DNA of 64,000 bases from assembly GCF_030315915.2 (NCBI RefSeq), contig NZ_CP135990.1:2480001-2544000 (forward strand), written 5' to 3'. Origin of the DNA: Providencia zhijiangensis. GTDB lineage: Bacteria > Pseudomonadota > Gammaproteobacteria > Enterobacterales > Enterobacteriaceae. The notes under the pieces were generated by a model. It saw nothing but the letters and a program-made list of their open reading frames with translations. It was not told the origin of the DNA and did no database searches. Made by a program: the position numbers and the translations under genes. This document shows positions 51,074 through 61,053 of this stretch, piece after piece. How positions within the stretch are numbered: position 1 is the first letter of the stretch; each line of letters begins with the position of its first letter.

Positions 51074-51652
51074 TTAATGTTGTTGGATCAACGGCTGAAC
51101 TTTTTCATCAATTGCTTCCCTCGCTCTAAAGATCCGCGATCGAACTGTACCCACAGGGCAATCCATCACTTCGGCAATCTCTTCATAGCTTAAACCATCA
51201 AGTTCACGTAGCGTGATTGCCATTCGAAGATCTTCTGGCAGTGACTCAATGGTACGGAAAACAACTCGCTTTAATTCATCAGACAACATTAAGTTCTCTG
51301 GGTTCGAAATTTCTTTTAATGCGCCGGCGGATTCGAAGTTTTCTGCGTCGCTCGCTTCCAGATCTGACGCGGGAGGACGTCTATCTTGCGCGACTAAATA
51401 GTTCTTTGCCGTGTTGACAGCAATTCGATAAAGCCAAGTATAAAAAGCACTGTCGCCACGAAACGAACCGATTGCACGATAAGCCTTAATAAACGACTCT
51501 TGTGCGACATCAGGCACATCCGCTTGCGGTACATAACGAGAAACGAGACTTGCAACTTTATGCTGGTATTTAATCACCAGTAAATTGAAAGCTTGTTGAT
51601 CGCCTTTTTGTACTTTCTCAACCAATATTTGGTCTGTCAGCTGCTCGCTCAT
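51074..51652 (-). CDS. rpoE: Extracytoplasmic stress sigma factor RpoE
   Basis: A 192-residue ECF sigma factor for envelope stress. Region 2 (FNLLVIKYQHKVASLVSRY, then AQESFIKAYRAIGSFRGDSAFYTWLYRIAVN) and region 4 (LDGLSYEEIAEVMDCPVGTVRSRIFRAREAI) are clear. The frame extends four codons upstream, but MSEQLTDQ is the conserved start. It heads the operon with rseA, rseB and rseC. Confidence 0.98.
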   Translation of the reverse strand: MSEQLTDQILVEKVQKGDQQAFNLLVIKYQHKVASLVSRYVPQADVPDVAQESFIKAYRAIGSFRGDSAFYTWLYRIAVNTAKNYLVAQDRRPPASDLEASDAENFESAGALKEISNPENLMLSDELKRVVFRTIESLPEDLRMAITLRELDGLSYEEIAEVMDCPVGTVRSRIFRAREAIDEKVQPLIQQH

Positions 51653-52081
51653 TCCAGGAACCATCTCCTGAACACAGATTGATAATGACTTAACTTGTTC
51701 ATCTTCTCCCTTCCTTAAGCAAGCCTAACTTCGAGTAATAAAAACTGATGAAGTTCAATTTATTCCAAAAATAATCGAAAATAATTTCAAAAAATGGGAT
51801 CAAAGTTTCTTAATCGATCCCATTGATCCTTGTGAGCACTACCTAATAGTATACACAAAACAGGCATATCTACGGCATGATTACGTGGAATTTATTCATC
51901 CACATTGGCACTTATCATGTAGCCAATGGTTTTTTCCAAATAAACGATGATTTTCCAAATAACTAAAGTGTAGCTAAATAAAACGGTTCTTTGGGAACTC
52001 AAAATGCGATTAATACATAGTCACAGGCAGCTCGATAGGCTAACATAAAATTCTCTATAGAAACACAGCACACAAACACTT
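51653..52081. other. rpoE-nadB divergent spacer
   Basis: These 429 bases contain the promoters of two divergent genes. In the first part lies a sigma-E-like promoter for rpoE. A TATACT hexamer on the minus strand near 51850 may be a second, vegetative rpoE promoter. No gene is seen; the small RNA-like or leader frames are weak. Confidence 0.5.
51730..51757 (-). promoter_or_regulatory. Candidate sigma-E promoter of rpoE
   Basis: On the minus strand TGAACTT, 16 bases, then TCGAA: close to GGAACTT-N16-TCNAA. It lies about 80 bases before the rpoE start, where E. coli has its autoregulated promoter. Confidence 0.5.
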
Positions 52082-53683
52082 ATGAACGCATCCACACAGC
52101 ATGACACTGATATTTTAATCATTGGAAGTGGTGTCGCAGGATTATCAGCCGCACTCCGGCTCGCGCCCTTTCATCAAGTTACTATTCTCAGCAAAAGCAC
52201 CCTCAATGAAGGTGCATCTTATTATGCTCAAGGCGGAATAGCCGCCGTTTTCGATGATACAGATAGCATTGAGTCCCATGTAAATGACACGCTTGTAGCT
52301 GGTGCAGGGATCTGTGAAAAGAGCGCCGTCGAGTTTATCGCATCAAACGCCAAACATTGTGTTCAGTGGCTCATTGACCAAGGCGTCTTATTTGATACTG
52401 AAATCAACGAAACAGGGGAAACTCAGTATCACCTCACCCGAGAAGGCGGGCATAGCCATCGCCGCATTCTGCATCACGCGGATGCCACCGGAAAAGAGGT
52501 TGAAACCACCCTGGTTAATCTTGCTTTCGAACACCCGAATATCCAGATCAAAGAACGCTACAATGCGGTTGATCTGATCCTCGAAGATAAAACCCAACAG
52601 AACGCCCGCTCCCGCATTGTCGGTGCCTATGTTTGGAATCGCCAAAAAGAACAAGTCGAGACTATTCGAGCAAAAACTATCATCTTAGCCACGGGTGGTG
52701 CTGCGAAAGTTTATCAATACACCACCAACCCCGATATCTCATCTGGTGATGGTATTGCCATGGCATGGCGGGCAGGTTGTCGTGTAGCGAACTTGGAATT
52801 TAACCAGTTTCATCCAACCTGTTTATTCCATCCGCAAGCACGTAATTTCTTACTCACTGAAGCTTTACGTGGTGAAGGCGCTTACTTAAAACGCCCTGAT
52901 GGCAGCCGCTTTATGCCAGATTATGACGAGCGCAGTGAATTAGCACCGCGGGATATTGTTGCCAGAGCTATCGACCATGAAATGAAACGCCTCGGGGCGG
53001 ACTGCATGTATCTCGACATCAGCCACAAATCCCCAGACTTTATTAAGAACCACTTCCCCACCATTTATGCCAAGTTGCTCACCTTAGGTTTAGATTTAAC
53101 CCAAGAGCCGATCCCGATAGTTCCCGCAGCCCACTATACCTGCGGCGGCGTCGTTGTTGACCCAACTGGCATGACAGATATACCGAATCTGTATGCTATT
53201 GGTGAAGTGAGTTATACCGGGCTACATGGTGCCAATCGTATGGCGTCTAACTCATTACTTGAATGCCTAGTTTATGGATGGGCTGCCGCAGAAAATATTA
53301 TCAAAACGATCGACGAGATCCCTGCGATTTCTGCACTCCCTGAATGGGATGAAAGCCGAGTTCATAATTCTGATGAACAGGTTGTAATTCAGCATAACTG
53401 GCATGAATTGCGCCTATTTATGTGGGATTACATGGGGATAGTAAGAACCACAAAACGACTTGAACGTGCTTTGCGTCGTATTCATTTACTTCAACAAGAA
53501 ATTAATGACTATTATGCTAATTTCCGCATCTCCAACAACTTACTGGAACTGCGCAACTTAGTCCAAGTTGCAGAGTTAATGGTGCGTTGCGCCTTAGAAC
53601 GTAAAGAGAGTCGCGGTTTACACTATACCTTAGACTACCCTGAGCTTTTACCCGATTCTGGTCCAACCGTTTTAACCCACTAA
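52082..53683 (+). CDS. nadB: L-aspartate oxidase
   Basis: A 533-residue FAD enzyme that oxidises aspartate to iminoaspartate, the first step of NAD synthesis. The FAD motif is [13 protein letters not shown] near residue 16; [10 protein letters not shown] and HPTCLFHP are the active-site segments shared with succinate dehydrogenase, and [21 protein letters not shown] follows. It is divergent from rpoE, as in E. coli. Confidence 0.97.
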   Translation: MNASTQHDTDILIIGSGVAGLSAALRLAPFHQVTILSKSTLNEGASYYAQGGIAAVFDDTDSIESHVNDTLVAGAGICEKSAVEFIASNAKHCVQWLIDQGVLFDTEINETGETQYHLTREGGHSHRRILHHADATGKEVETTLVNLAFEHPNIQIKERYNAVDLILEDKTQQNARSRIVGAYVWNRQKEQVETIRAKTIILATGGAAKVYQYTTNPDISSGDGIAMAWRAGCRVANLEFNQFHPTCLFHPQARNFLLTEALRGEGAYLKRPDGSRFMPDYDERSELAPRDIVARAIDHEMKRLGADCMYLDISHKSPDFIKNHFPTIYAKLLTLGLDLTQEPIPIVPAAHYTCGGVVVDPTGMTDIPNLYAIGEVSYTGLHGANRMASNSLLECLVYGWAAAENIIKTIDEIPAISALPEWDESRVHNSDEQVVIQHNWHELRLFMWDYMGIVRTTKRLERALRRIHLLQQEINDYYANFRISNNLLELRNLVQVAELMVRCALERKESRGLHYTLDYPELLPDSGPTVLTH

Positions 53684-53722
53684 TATTCACCGCCTATCTG
53701 TGCATTAGCAGCAGATAGGCTT

Positions 53723-54457
53723 TTAATACTTAAGATAAAATGGCCGGATCAACGAAATAAACTCATCCGTATAGCTATCATCTGGTTGTTTCAACGTTAA
53801 AGACGAAATAACCGGCTCCGTCATCTTAATCGTCAACCCTAATAGCATCCGATGATATGGCGTATGTGATTTATCCTGAACTTGCACGCGGTAAGCTAAA
53901 TTCCAACCACTCGCCATTGCCATCGCTTCGACTTTCTCTCCCACTTCATAGGGCAATACCAAACAAAAAATACCGTTTGGTGCCAAACATTGTTTAGCGC
54001 TATCTAATAATACTTGGTGAGTAAGTGTTCCGGTATAGCGCGCTTGATCGCGTTTTTCATCTCGACACGCCACCGCAGGTTCAAAATAAGGGGGGTTACT
54101 CACGATTAAATCATACTGATGGTTAGGCTGTTCGCTAAACGTAATAATGTCCTGATGGAACACTCGCAGCCGTTCAGACCATGGTGATTCATCAAAATTT
54201 TCCTGCGCTTGTAACGCTGCGGCGTCATCAAGTTCAACCGCATCAACCTGCACTTGCTCACTACGCTGAGCCAGCATTAAGGCAATTAATCCGCTCCCAC
54301 TGCCTATGTCCAACGCGTATTTTGTCGCATTAAGAGGCGCCCACGCACCGAGTAATACCCCGTCAGTACCGACCTTCATCGCGCAACGATCATGAGCAAC
54401 AAAAAATTGCTTGAAGGTAAACCCGCCTTTTCGATAACGCTTTTTTTGTTCGCTCAT
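53723..54457 (-). CDS. trmN6: tRNA1(Val) A37 N6-methyltransferase
   Basis: A 244-residue Rossmann methyltransferase that makes m6A37 in tRNA-Val. SAM motif I is ALDIGSGSGLIALML (about 49-63) and the amino-methylase motif is NPPYFEP (near 130). Formerly yfiC. It is convergent with nadB. In E. coli its neighbour is srmB; here three accessory genes lie between them. Confidence 0.95.
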   Translation of the reverse strand: MSEQKKRYRKGGFTFKQFFVAHDRCAMKVGTDGVLLGAWAPLNATKYALDIGSGSGLIALMLAQRSEQVQVDAVELDDAAALQAQENFDESPWSERLRVFHQDIITFSEQPNHQYDLIVSNPPYFEPAVACRDEKRDQARYTGTLTHQVLLDSAKQCLAPNGIFCLVLPYEVGEKVEAMAMASGWNLAYRVQVQDKSHTPYHRMLLGLTIKMTEPVISSLTLKQPDDSYTDEFISLIRPFYLKY

Positions 54458-54616
54458 ACTGCCACTCTGGTTTAAATAGGATTTGCGTGAATATTCTCAA
54501 TTTCAACCCACAAATCTACAAATTTAATCTAATTTCAATAATATTATTCTCATATATTGAGAATATCATTTGTTAGTGATTTTTTTTACTGCTAAGTTCG
54601 AGAAAAAGGAGATGCC

Positions 54617-55348
54617 ATGAACAGTATTAATAGAACACTAGATATCTTATCGTTTGTCACGACTTGCGCGTCTCCAATCACACCGCAAACCATCTCCAAA
54701 GAGTTAGATATTCCTCTCTCAACGGTTTATCGGCTTTTAACTATTCTCATAAACTGGGAATTTGTGACTTACTCTAAGCAATATGGCACTTATACCGTTG
54801 GTGCGCAGAGTATCAAAACTCAAGAAAAATACTATCACCACAGTTTGCTAATGACCTCGTCAAAATCAGAGTTGCACGCACTGGCCAAAAAGACCCAAGA
54901 GACTGCGGCAATTATTACCGCCAACCTACGGGAAACTATCTGTGTCGATAAAATTGATAGTGAACAAGCCGTACGCTGCTCTTTTATTGTTGGGCATGGT
55001 AATACCGTGATCCGCGGCGCTAGCGCAAAAACCCTTTTAGCCTACCGTGATGAACAGTATCAAGAATTGGTCTTCGAAACTCACGCCAAGCAGCTACACA
55101 AAGATAACTATTTACAGAAATTAAAACAGGATCTAATCCAAATCCGCCAACAAGGCTATGGCATTTCTGTTGGTGAAATTGACGCTGGTGTTTTTGGCGC
55201 ATCGGCACCAGTTTTTAAAGGCAACGATATTTTAGCTGTCGTCTCTGTCATGGCACCCGAATTTCGTGCCGTCAACCGCGTCGATGAGCTGATTAAAGCA
55301 ACATGCCAAACGGCCCAAAATATAACAAAACTGATTAACTTGGAGTAA
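54617..55348 (+). CDS. IclR-family transcriptional regulator
   Basis: A 243-residue IclR-type regulator: N-terminal winged helix (about 5-60, TPQTISKELDIPLSTVYRLLTIL) and C-terminal effector domain with the VGEIDAGVFGASAPVFKGN segment. AAGGAG lies before the ATG. The gene ends two bases before hutG, so it probably controls hutG and perhaps gltS. The effector is unknown; formiminoglutamate or glutamate is a guess. Confidence 0.85.
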   Translation: MNSINRTLDILSFVTTCASPITPQTISKELDIPLSTVYRLLTILINWEFVTYSKQYGTYTVGAQSIKTQEKYYHHSLLMTSSKSELHALAKKTQETAAIITANLRETICVDKIDSEQAVRCSFIVGHGNTVIRGASAKTLLAYRDEQYQELVFETHAKQLHKDNYLQKLKQDLIQIRQQGYGISVGEIDAGVFGASAPVFKGNDILAVVSVMAPEFRAVNRVDELIKATCQTAQNITKLINLE

Positions 55349-55350
55349 CT

Positions 55351-56268
55351 ATGACACAACCTTTTCAATGGCAGGGTCGTACTGATGGTGAAACACAGGA
55401 ACATTTACGCATTCACCAAGTCATCAACCAACGCTCACCTGCAGAGTTTGCCATTATCGGCTTCGCTTCAGACGAAGGTGTTCGCCGCAATAAAGGCCGC
55501 CAAGGTGCTAAAGCTGGCCCTGATGCCATTCGTCGTCAACTTGCTGGCTTACCTATCCACCAGCCATTGGCTATCCGTGATGTGGGAACCGTAAGTTGTG
55601 ACGATGGTGAGCTGGAAGCAGCTCAACGTCGCCTATCTGATGAAATAATCTCAGTGTTAGAACAGCGTCAAAAACCCATTGTTTTAGGCGGTGGGCACGA
55701 AGTCGGCTTTGCGAGCTTTCAAGGCGTTTTCGATTTCGTTCAAAAACATCAGCCAGAAAAGACCATTGGGATTATCAATTTTGATGCGCACTTTGATTTA
55801 CGTGAAGCCCCAGAAGCCACATCCGGTACACCATTTTTACAATCCTCACAACTGTGTGCAAAACATCAGCGTCCTTTTAACTACCTGTGTTTAGGCATTG
55901 CGGATCATGGCAACACCAAGGTGTTATTCGATACAGCGGATCGCTTAGGCTGCCACTATATTCGCGATAAAGCCTTAACCACAAGCTTATTACCACAAGT
56001 AATTGAAAAAATTAAACAATTTATAAATTCTGTGGATTACCTGTATGTCACTGTGGATTTAGATGTGTTCTCTGCGGGTATCGCACCGGGAGTCAGTGCG
56101 CCAGCCGCTCGAGGGATTTCTACTGAAACATTTGATGAATTATTTAGTGTCATCAAATCCAGCGGCAAGATTGCGCTGTTTGATATCGCTGAGTGCAACC
56201 CTGAATTTGATATTGATAACCACACATCAAAACTAGCCGCTTATTTGGTTTACCAATATTTATTCTAA
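55351..56268 (+). CDS. hutG: Formimidoylglutamase (ureohydrolase family)
   Basis: A 305-residue arginase-family enzyme that splits N-formimino-glutamate to glutamate and formamide. The binuclear-metal ligands are visible: His116 (GGGHEVG), Asp145, His147 and Asp149 (FDAHFD), Asp236 and Asp238 (DLDVF). The overall sequence fits HutG better than agmatinase or arginase. No hutH, hutU or hutI genes are in the window. The gene is coupled to the IclR regulator and followed by gltS. Confidence 0.85.
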   Translation: MTQPFQWQGRTDGETQEHLRIHQVINQRSPAEFAIIGFASDEGVRRNKGRQGAKAGPDAIRRQLAGLPIHQPLAIRDVGTVSCDDGELEAAQRRLSDEIISVLEQRQKPIVLGGGHEVGFASFQGVFDFVQKHQPEKTIGIINFDAHFDLREAPEATSGTPFLQSSQLCAKHQRPFNYLCLGIADHGNTKVLFDTADRLGCHYIRDKALTTSLLPQVIEKIKQFINSVDYLYVTVDLDVFSAGIAPGVSAPAARGISTETFDELFSVIKSSGKIALFDIAECNPEFDIDNHTSKLAAYLVYQYLF

Positions 56269-56440
56269 AAACAACAAACACAATAAAACGACTGATAAAC
56301 AACTTTACCTTGTCTTTCAAAATATAAATAAAAGCTTAGTCAACTAAGCAATTAGTTAAAAATAAACAGCATTGTGAATTGAAATATAAATGTTTTTCCC
56401 TCTGAAAAGTCATTTATACCCTCGAATTTCGAATCACAGC

Positions 56441-56615
56441 TAGGCGGTAAACGAAGGTAGCCCTAGGAGCATACATAAAGTATGTGACTAGGGTACCTGA
56501 GAGAAACCAACAACGCTGTGGCTCGAAATAGGCGGTGAGCGAGGATATCCCCAGAAGCATACATAAGTATGTGACTAGGGTAGCCGAACGCGGCCAACAA
56601 CGCTGTAGCACGAAA
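56441..56615. repeat. Two tandem copies of an 88-bp palindromic repeat
   Basis: Copy 1 (56441-56528) and copy 2 (56529-56615) both start TAGGCGGT, share GCATACATAA-GTATGTGACTAGGGTA and the closing CCAACAACGCTGT. Each has a nested hairpin (CATAC / GTATG within CTAG-type arms). It looks like a non-coding interspersed repeat of the REP/ERIC kind. It fills most of the hutG-gltS spacer (56269-56643), in which no gene is seen. Confidence 0.85.
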
Positions 56616-56643
56616 GACATGGTATAAATAAAAAGGGAAAGAA

Positions 56644-57849
56644 ATGACATTCCAAATCGACACACTCACCACCCTCTTCCTGACAGTAGTTTGCCTACTC
56701 ATGGGTGTTCACCTCAAAAAACGCATTGAATGGCTGCAACGTTTTTGTATCCCTTCACCGGTTATTGGTGGATTTTTAGTCAGTTTGATTATCTGGGGAT
56801 TAAAGTCTTTCGATTTAGCTGAGATTACGTTCGATACCAGCTTGCAATCATTCTTAATGGTGGCGTTCTTTACAACTGTTGGTATTGATGGCAGCTTCCG
56901 CGTATTAAAAAGCGGCGGACGCTTATTGATTACTTACTTGTTAATTTGCTGGACATTGGTTATTTTCCAAGACACCTTTGGTGCCGGTTTGGCGCATTTG
57001 CTAGGTATCGACCCAGTTATCGGGATCATGGCTGGCGGTGTTTCCTTAACAGGTGGACACGGTGGTGCGGCTGCCTTTGGTGGTATGGCTGAAGGTCTTG
57101 GCGTACAGTCTGCAACCGTAGCAGCGATTGCGGCTGCAACGTTTGGTCTGATTTCAGGAAGCCTATTAGGTGGCCCTATCGCAAGCTACTTAATTAAAAA
57201 ACACAAAGTCACTATTCAAGCTGAAGATAATGTTGAAAGCATGAAAGTTGAAGAGAAACTGGCAGGTAAAATTGACTCTATCGACGCCCATGCATTCTTA
57301 AAAATGTTAGCGCTGATTTTAGGTGTAATGGTCGTCGGTCAATTTGCGTCTGCGCAATTCACTAAAGCCACAGGATTCTCTTTACCAAGCTATGTAGGCG
57401 CCATGATTATCGCGATTATTGTGCGCAACATTAACGACCAAGTTGAAATTGTTCGTATTAACCAAAAATCCATCAACTTAATTTCTGATGTTTCACTGGG
57501 CTTGTTCTTAACCATGGCGATGATGTCGCTTAAGATTTGGGAACTGAAAGTTATCGCGCTGCCATTATTCATCATCTTACTGGCGCAAACTATTGCCATC
57601 ATCCTGTTCGTTGTTTTCGTTGTCTTTAGACTGTTAGGCAAAAACTACGATGCCGCAGTAATGTGTTCAGGCATGATGGGACATGGTTTAGGTGCAACGC
57701 CGAACGCAATGGCAAACATGTCATCGGTCTGTGAGCGCTACAAACAAGTTTCTATGAAAGCGTTTATGATTGTGCCACTAAGTGGAGCTGTACTTATCGA
57801 CCTCGTGGGAATTCCTTACCACACTTGGTTAATTAACATACTCAGCTAA
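56644..57849 (+). CDS. gltS: Sodium/glutamate symporter
   Basis: A 401-residue inner-membrane protein of the GltS family with about ten to twelve membrane segments arranged as two similar halves. Pore-loop motifs GGVSLTGGHGGAAAFG (about 138-153) and MMGHGLGATPNAMANM (near 345) are characteristic. It imports glutamate with sodium. AGGGAAAG precedes the ATG. Placed after hutG, it may be part of the same catabolic set, though the repeat-filled spacer could separate them. Confidence 0.95.
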   Translation: MTFQIDTLTTLFLTVVCLLMGVHLKKRIEWLQRFCIPSPVIGGFLVSLIIWGLKSFDLAEITFDTSLQSFLMVAFFTTVGIDGSFRVLKSGGRLLITYLLICWTLVIFQDTFGAGLAHLLGIDPVIGIMAGGVSLTGGHGGAAAFGGMAEGLGVQSATVAAIAAATFGLISGSLLGGPIASYLIKKHKVTIQAEDNVESMKVEEKLAGKIDSIDAHAFLKMLALILGVMVVGQFASAQFTKATGFSLPSYVGAMIIAIIVRNINDQVEIVRINQKSINLISDVSLGLFLTMAMMSLKIWELKVIALPLFIILLAQTIAIILFVVFVVFRLLGKNYDAAVMCSGMMGHGLGATPNAMANMSSVCERYKQVSMKAFMIVPLSGAVLIDLVGIPYHTWLINILS

Positions 57850-58030
57850 TTCCACTTCATCCCTCTTACCAACTATACGACAGAGTTTGGTAAGAGGGAG
57901 CATTATCAGTAAGCCGCTTCCTTATATACCCCCCGCCAACAAAAACAGGTAAACTCTGCACAAAGCTGATTTTTGTGGTGAACAATTTTGCTAACCTGTT
58001 TATAATCAGCGCCCCAAATAGAGGTATATC

Positions 58031-59386
58031 ATGACTGCATCCACTTTTTCTGAACTTGAGCTTGATGAAAGCCTGATCACCGCGCTGACCAATAAAGGTT
58101 ACGAGCGCCCGACGGCCATCCAAGAAGCCGCCATCCCTCCTGCAATGGATGGACGCGACGTTTTAGGTTCAGCCCCAACCGGAACAGGTAAAACTGCGGC
58201 ATTCTTATTGCCAGCCATTCAACATTTACTTGATTTCCCAAGAAAAAAATCAGGTCCGCCTCGCGTTCTGATTTTAACACCAACTCGCGAACTCGCTATG
58301 CAAGTCGCTGATCAAGCTAAAGAGTTGTGTGCACATAATCATTTAGACGTTGCCACCATTACAGGCGGCGTTGCGTATATGAACCACGCTGAAGTTTTCA
58401 GCGAAAACCAAGATATCGTCGTCGCAACCACTGGGCGTTTGCTGCAATACATTAAAGAAGAAAACTTCGATTGCCGCGCTGTGGAAATTCTGATCCTCGA
58501 TGAAGCTGACCGTATGCTGGACATGGGCTTTGCGCACGATATCGAAACGATCGCAGGCGAAACCCGCTGGCGTAAGCAAACCATGTTGTTCTCCGCCACC
58601 CTTGAAGGTGAAGCGATTCGTGATTTTGCTGAGCGCTTGCTTGAAGATCCTATCGAAATTGAAGCGGATCCTTCGCGCCGTGAACGCAAGAAAATCCAAC
58701 AATTCTACTATCGCGCTGACACGTTAGAACATAAAACTGCTTTACTGTGCCACCTTATCAAGCAAGAAGATGTCACCAAATCGATTGTCTTCGTGCGTAA
58801 GCGTGAACGCGTTCGTGAAGTTGTTCAATGGCTGCGTGAGGCTGGTATTGAGCCTTGCTATATCGAAGGCGAAATGGTGCAAGCGAAGCGTAACGAAGCC
58901 GTTCGCCGCTTAGTGACTGGGCAAGTGAAAGTCCTCGTTGCGACAGACGTTGCTTCCCGTGGGTTAGATATTGAAAACGTCAGTCATGTTTTTAATTTCG
59001 ACTTACCACGCACTGCAGATGTCTATTTGCACCGTATCGGCCGTACTGGTCGTGCTGGACGCAAAGGTACTGCTCTTTCTTTAGTTGAAGCACACGATTT
59101 TCCTCTACTGGGTAAAATCACTCGCTACATCGAAGATCCGATTAAGATGCGCGTGGTAGATTCATTACGCCCAACAACCAAAGCGCCTTCTGAAGCGATG
59201 CTGAATAAGCCCAAACCATCTAAGAAAGTGCTGGCTAAGCGTAAAGAGAAGAAAAAAGAAGAGCAAAGCAAGAAAAAAGAAAAAGTACGCCATCGCGATA
59301 AGAAAAATATCGGTAAACGTCGCACTCCAGCTATATCATCTACAACTGCGCCATCTGCAACTGCAGATAGCAATAAAACCAAGTAA
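58031..59386 (+). CDS. srmB: DEAD-box RNA helicase SrmB
   Basis: A 451-residue helicase for early 50S assembly. Motifs: Q motif GYERPTAIQ, I APTGTGKT, Ia PTRELA, II DEAD (LDEADRMLDMGF), III SAT, V ATDVASRGLD, VI HRIGRTGRAGR. The C-terminal tail from about 380 is Lys/Glu-rich (KRKEKKKEEQSKKKEK), as in SrmB. It is followed by a terminator. Confidence 0.95.
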   Translation: MTASTFSELELDESLITALTNKGYERPTAIQEAAIPPAMDGRDVLGSAPTGTGKTAAFLLPAIQHLLDFPRKKSGPPRVLILTPTRELAMQVADQAKELCAHNHLDVATITGGVAYMNHAEVFSENQDIVVATTGRLLQYIKEENFDCRAVEILILDEADRMLDMGFAHDIETIAGETRWRKQTMLFSATLEGEAIRDFAERLLEDPIEIEADPSRRERKKIQQFYYRADTLEHKTALLCHLIKQEDVTKSIVFVRKRERVREVVQWLREAGIEPCYIEGEMVQAKRNEAVRRLVTGQVKVLVATDVASRGLDIENVSHVFNFDLPRTADVYLHRIGRTGRAGRKGTALSLVEAHDFPLLGKITRYIEDPIKMRVVDSLRPTTKAPSEAMLNKPKPSKKVLAKRKEKKKEEQSKKKEKVRHRDKKNIGKRRTPAISSTTAPSATADSNKTK

Positions 59387-59411
59387 AACTCAATCGAGTG
59401 ATACTGACAAA

Positions 59412-59432
59412 AGCGGGCTTCGGCCCGTTTTT
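59412..59432 (+). terminator. Terminator after srmB
   Basis: GCGGGC-TTCG-GCCCGT followed by five T; a stable TTCG-loop hairpin 25 bases past the stop. Confidence 0.9.
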
Positions 59433-59438
59433 CATTTA

Positions 59439-60893
59439 TTAACTTAAGTTCATTAGCTTATAGACCCTCTCCCTCATAGCCCGGCTTTCATTAGTTAACG
59501 ATTCTGCTTTTATCATATGATTATCTAAAATATCTCGGCAGTTATAACCCTGATTGTTTTCCATTCGCCAATCTGCACCATTCGATAATAATAATTCAGC
59601 GACATCTAAAGAGTGACTATTTAAAGCATCATGCAACGGAGTATTTCCCAAATTATCTCTCACGTTGACTATTAAACCATTACTCAGCAAAATTTCTGAT
59701 TGAGCCACTCTCCCACTTTGGGCCGCTAAATGTAAAACAGTTTTTTGCTGAGCCAACTGCATTTTTTTAATTCCCTGCCCATATGGTGACTCCAATAATA
59801 CTTTTATAAATTGGCTATTACCTGTACGAACAGATTGCATAGCGAGTTTATCAATATCGCAGTGCTTATTTTTCATTGAAAGCAATGCTTTAAATTCACT
59901 GATGTTTTCTTTCTTAATTGAATTTTTACAACTTTCTTGCCAATTAAAACTTTGTTTCTGCTCTACGTTAGGAAATTCACTCAACATAGAATCCGCTGTT
60001 TTATCAAATTCACCTGTAATCGCATTCCAATTATTCCATGGTTTATGTTTGCACATCATCCTAATAATCTTAACCATTGAATGTGCAATAAAGCTCCTGG
60101 CCATCAAACGGTGTGGTAACCAGTCTTTCCAAGAATTATGTTCGCTGTAAGCCATTTTGATACGGTTTCCCAACGCAGAAGGGATTGGTAACGTGTTTTG
60201 AAGTGCATCAAGCCAATCATATTGAACAGTATAAAAGCGTATCAAACCTTCATCTGCTTGTTGCTTAGCAATGTTATAATCCATTCCAATTTTATGTACT
60301 GTGTTTTGAGCAAGCCCTGAAGGACTAAATGAAATACAAGGTGATTGACTCGCCAATGCCGCTATTGATGCAAGACCTCCCCCTAGAGAGTGCCCTGTAC
60401 AGATAATATTGCCTTTCACGGCTCGATATAGAATATTAGTTAACCCCACAGCCTGAAAGAATTGAGGTTCGTAATATCCTAGCCCTTGCCGAATATTGGC
60501 ATAAAAATCGACAATATCATTCGTCCCCGCAAAGCAAATAATATGCAGACCATTAAAACAACAAATATTTGATTGAAAACCTGTAAATTCATTATTTAAA
60601 AGTTCTGCATCTATGCCTAATTCATTAATTTTTGACGGGCTAAGTTTTTCTACTCCTTGAATATCACGCCAATTACGATGATAGGCACCTTGTGATAGTA
60701 ACGCTAAAAGATAATCTTTATTCTGTGCATCTCTTCCTAAAAACTCCTCTCTTGTGACATTCTTAGGCCATTTATCTCTAAAACTGCATGATGAATCTAA
60801 AAATGTATTTTGTTGATATAAATTTAAACCTTCTTCAACAAAAGAAAGTTCGTCCTTACTTACTGTCTGCTGTATTGCTGTATTGAATGGCAT
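59439..60893 (-). CDS. Lipase-like protein with C-terminal ankyrin repeats
   Basis: A 484-residue protein. The alpha/beta-hydrolase part carries the class-3 lipase motif GHSLGGG (167-173) with probable nucleophile Ser169, an upstream ICFAGTND oxyanion-like segment (119-126) and candidate acid and His residues at Asp226/229 and His252-271. The C-terminal part has ankyrin repeats (KTVLHLAAQSGR..., GNTPLHDALNSHSLDVAELLLSNGAD) at about 384-447. There is no signal peptide. The architecture resembles bacterial effectors, possibly type VI secreted or host-directed, but no secretion or immunity gene is nearby. It lies between srmB and grcA and is AT-rich, so probably acquired. Confidence 0.65.
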   Translation of the reverse strand: MPFNTAIQQTVSKDELSFVEEGLNLYQQNTFLDSSCSFRDKWPKNVTREEFLGRDAQNKDYLLALLSQGAYHRNWRDIQGVEKLSPSKINELGIDAELLNNEFTGFQSNICCFNGLHIICFAGTNDIVDFYANIRQGLGYYEPQFFQAVGLTNILYRAVKGNIICTGHSLGGGLASIAALASQSPCISFSPSGLAQNTVHKIGMDYNIAKQQADEGLIRFYTVQYDWLDALQNTLPIPSALGNRIKMAYSEHNSWKDWLPHRLMARSFIAHSMVKIIRMMCKHKPWNNWNAITGEFDKTADSMLSEFPNVEQKQSFNWQESCKNSIKKENISEFKALLSMKNKHCDIDKLAMQSVRTGNSQFIKVLLESPYGQGIKKMQLAQQKTVLHLAAQSGRVAQSEILLSNGLIVNVRDNLGNTPLHDALNSHSLDVAELLLSNGADWRMENNQGYNCRDILDNHMIKAESLTNESRAMRERVYKLMNLS

Positions 60894-60983
60894 AAATTCT
60901 CCCTAACAAATGCTGTATGCTGGAAGAATATTGAAATATAAATAACCAAGGGAGGAAATAATCAACTTTGTTAGAGGTAAATA

Positions 60984-61010
60984 AAAAAGCCATTGAGAAC
61001 AATGGCTTTT
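60984..61010 (-). terminator. Terminator after grcA
   Basis: AAAAGCCATT / AATGGCTTTT followed by six T on the minus strand, between grcA and the lipase-like gene. Confidence 0.85.
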
Positions 61011-61053
61011 AGAATTTATTAAGATAAGAGATCTATTGACCCCTTAATGTTTA

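Noticed and set aside
51961-52010. NadR box upstream of nadB
   Set aside because: Only a loose TGTA...AAAAC resemblance to the NadR palindrome; not enough to call.
56414-56702. Minus-strand frames over the hutG-gltS spacer
   Set aside because: They are read through the tandem 88-bp repeats, repeat the same peptide pattern and lack ribosome sites; they are by-products of the repeat.
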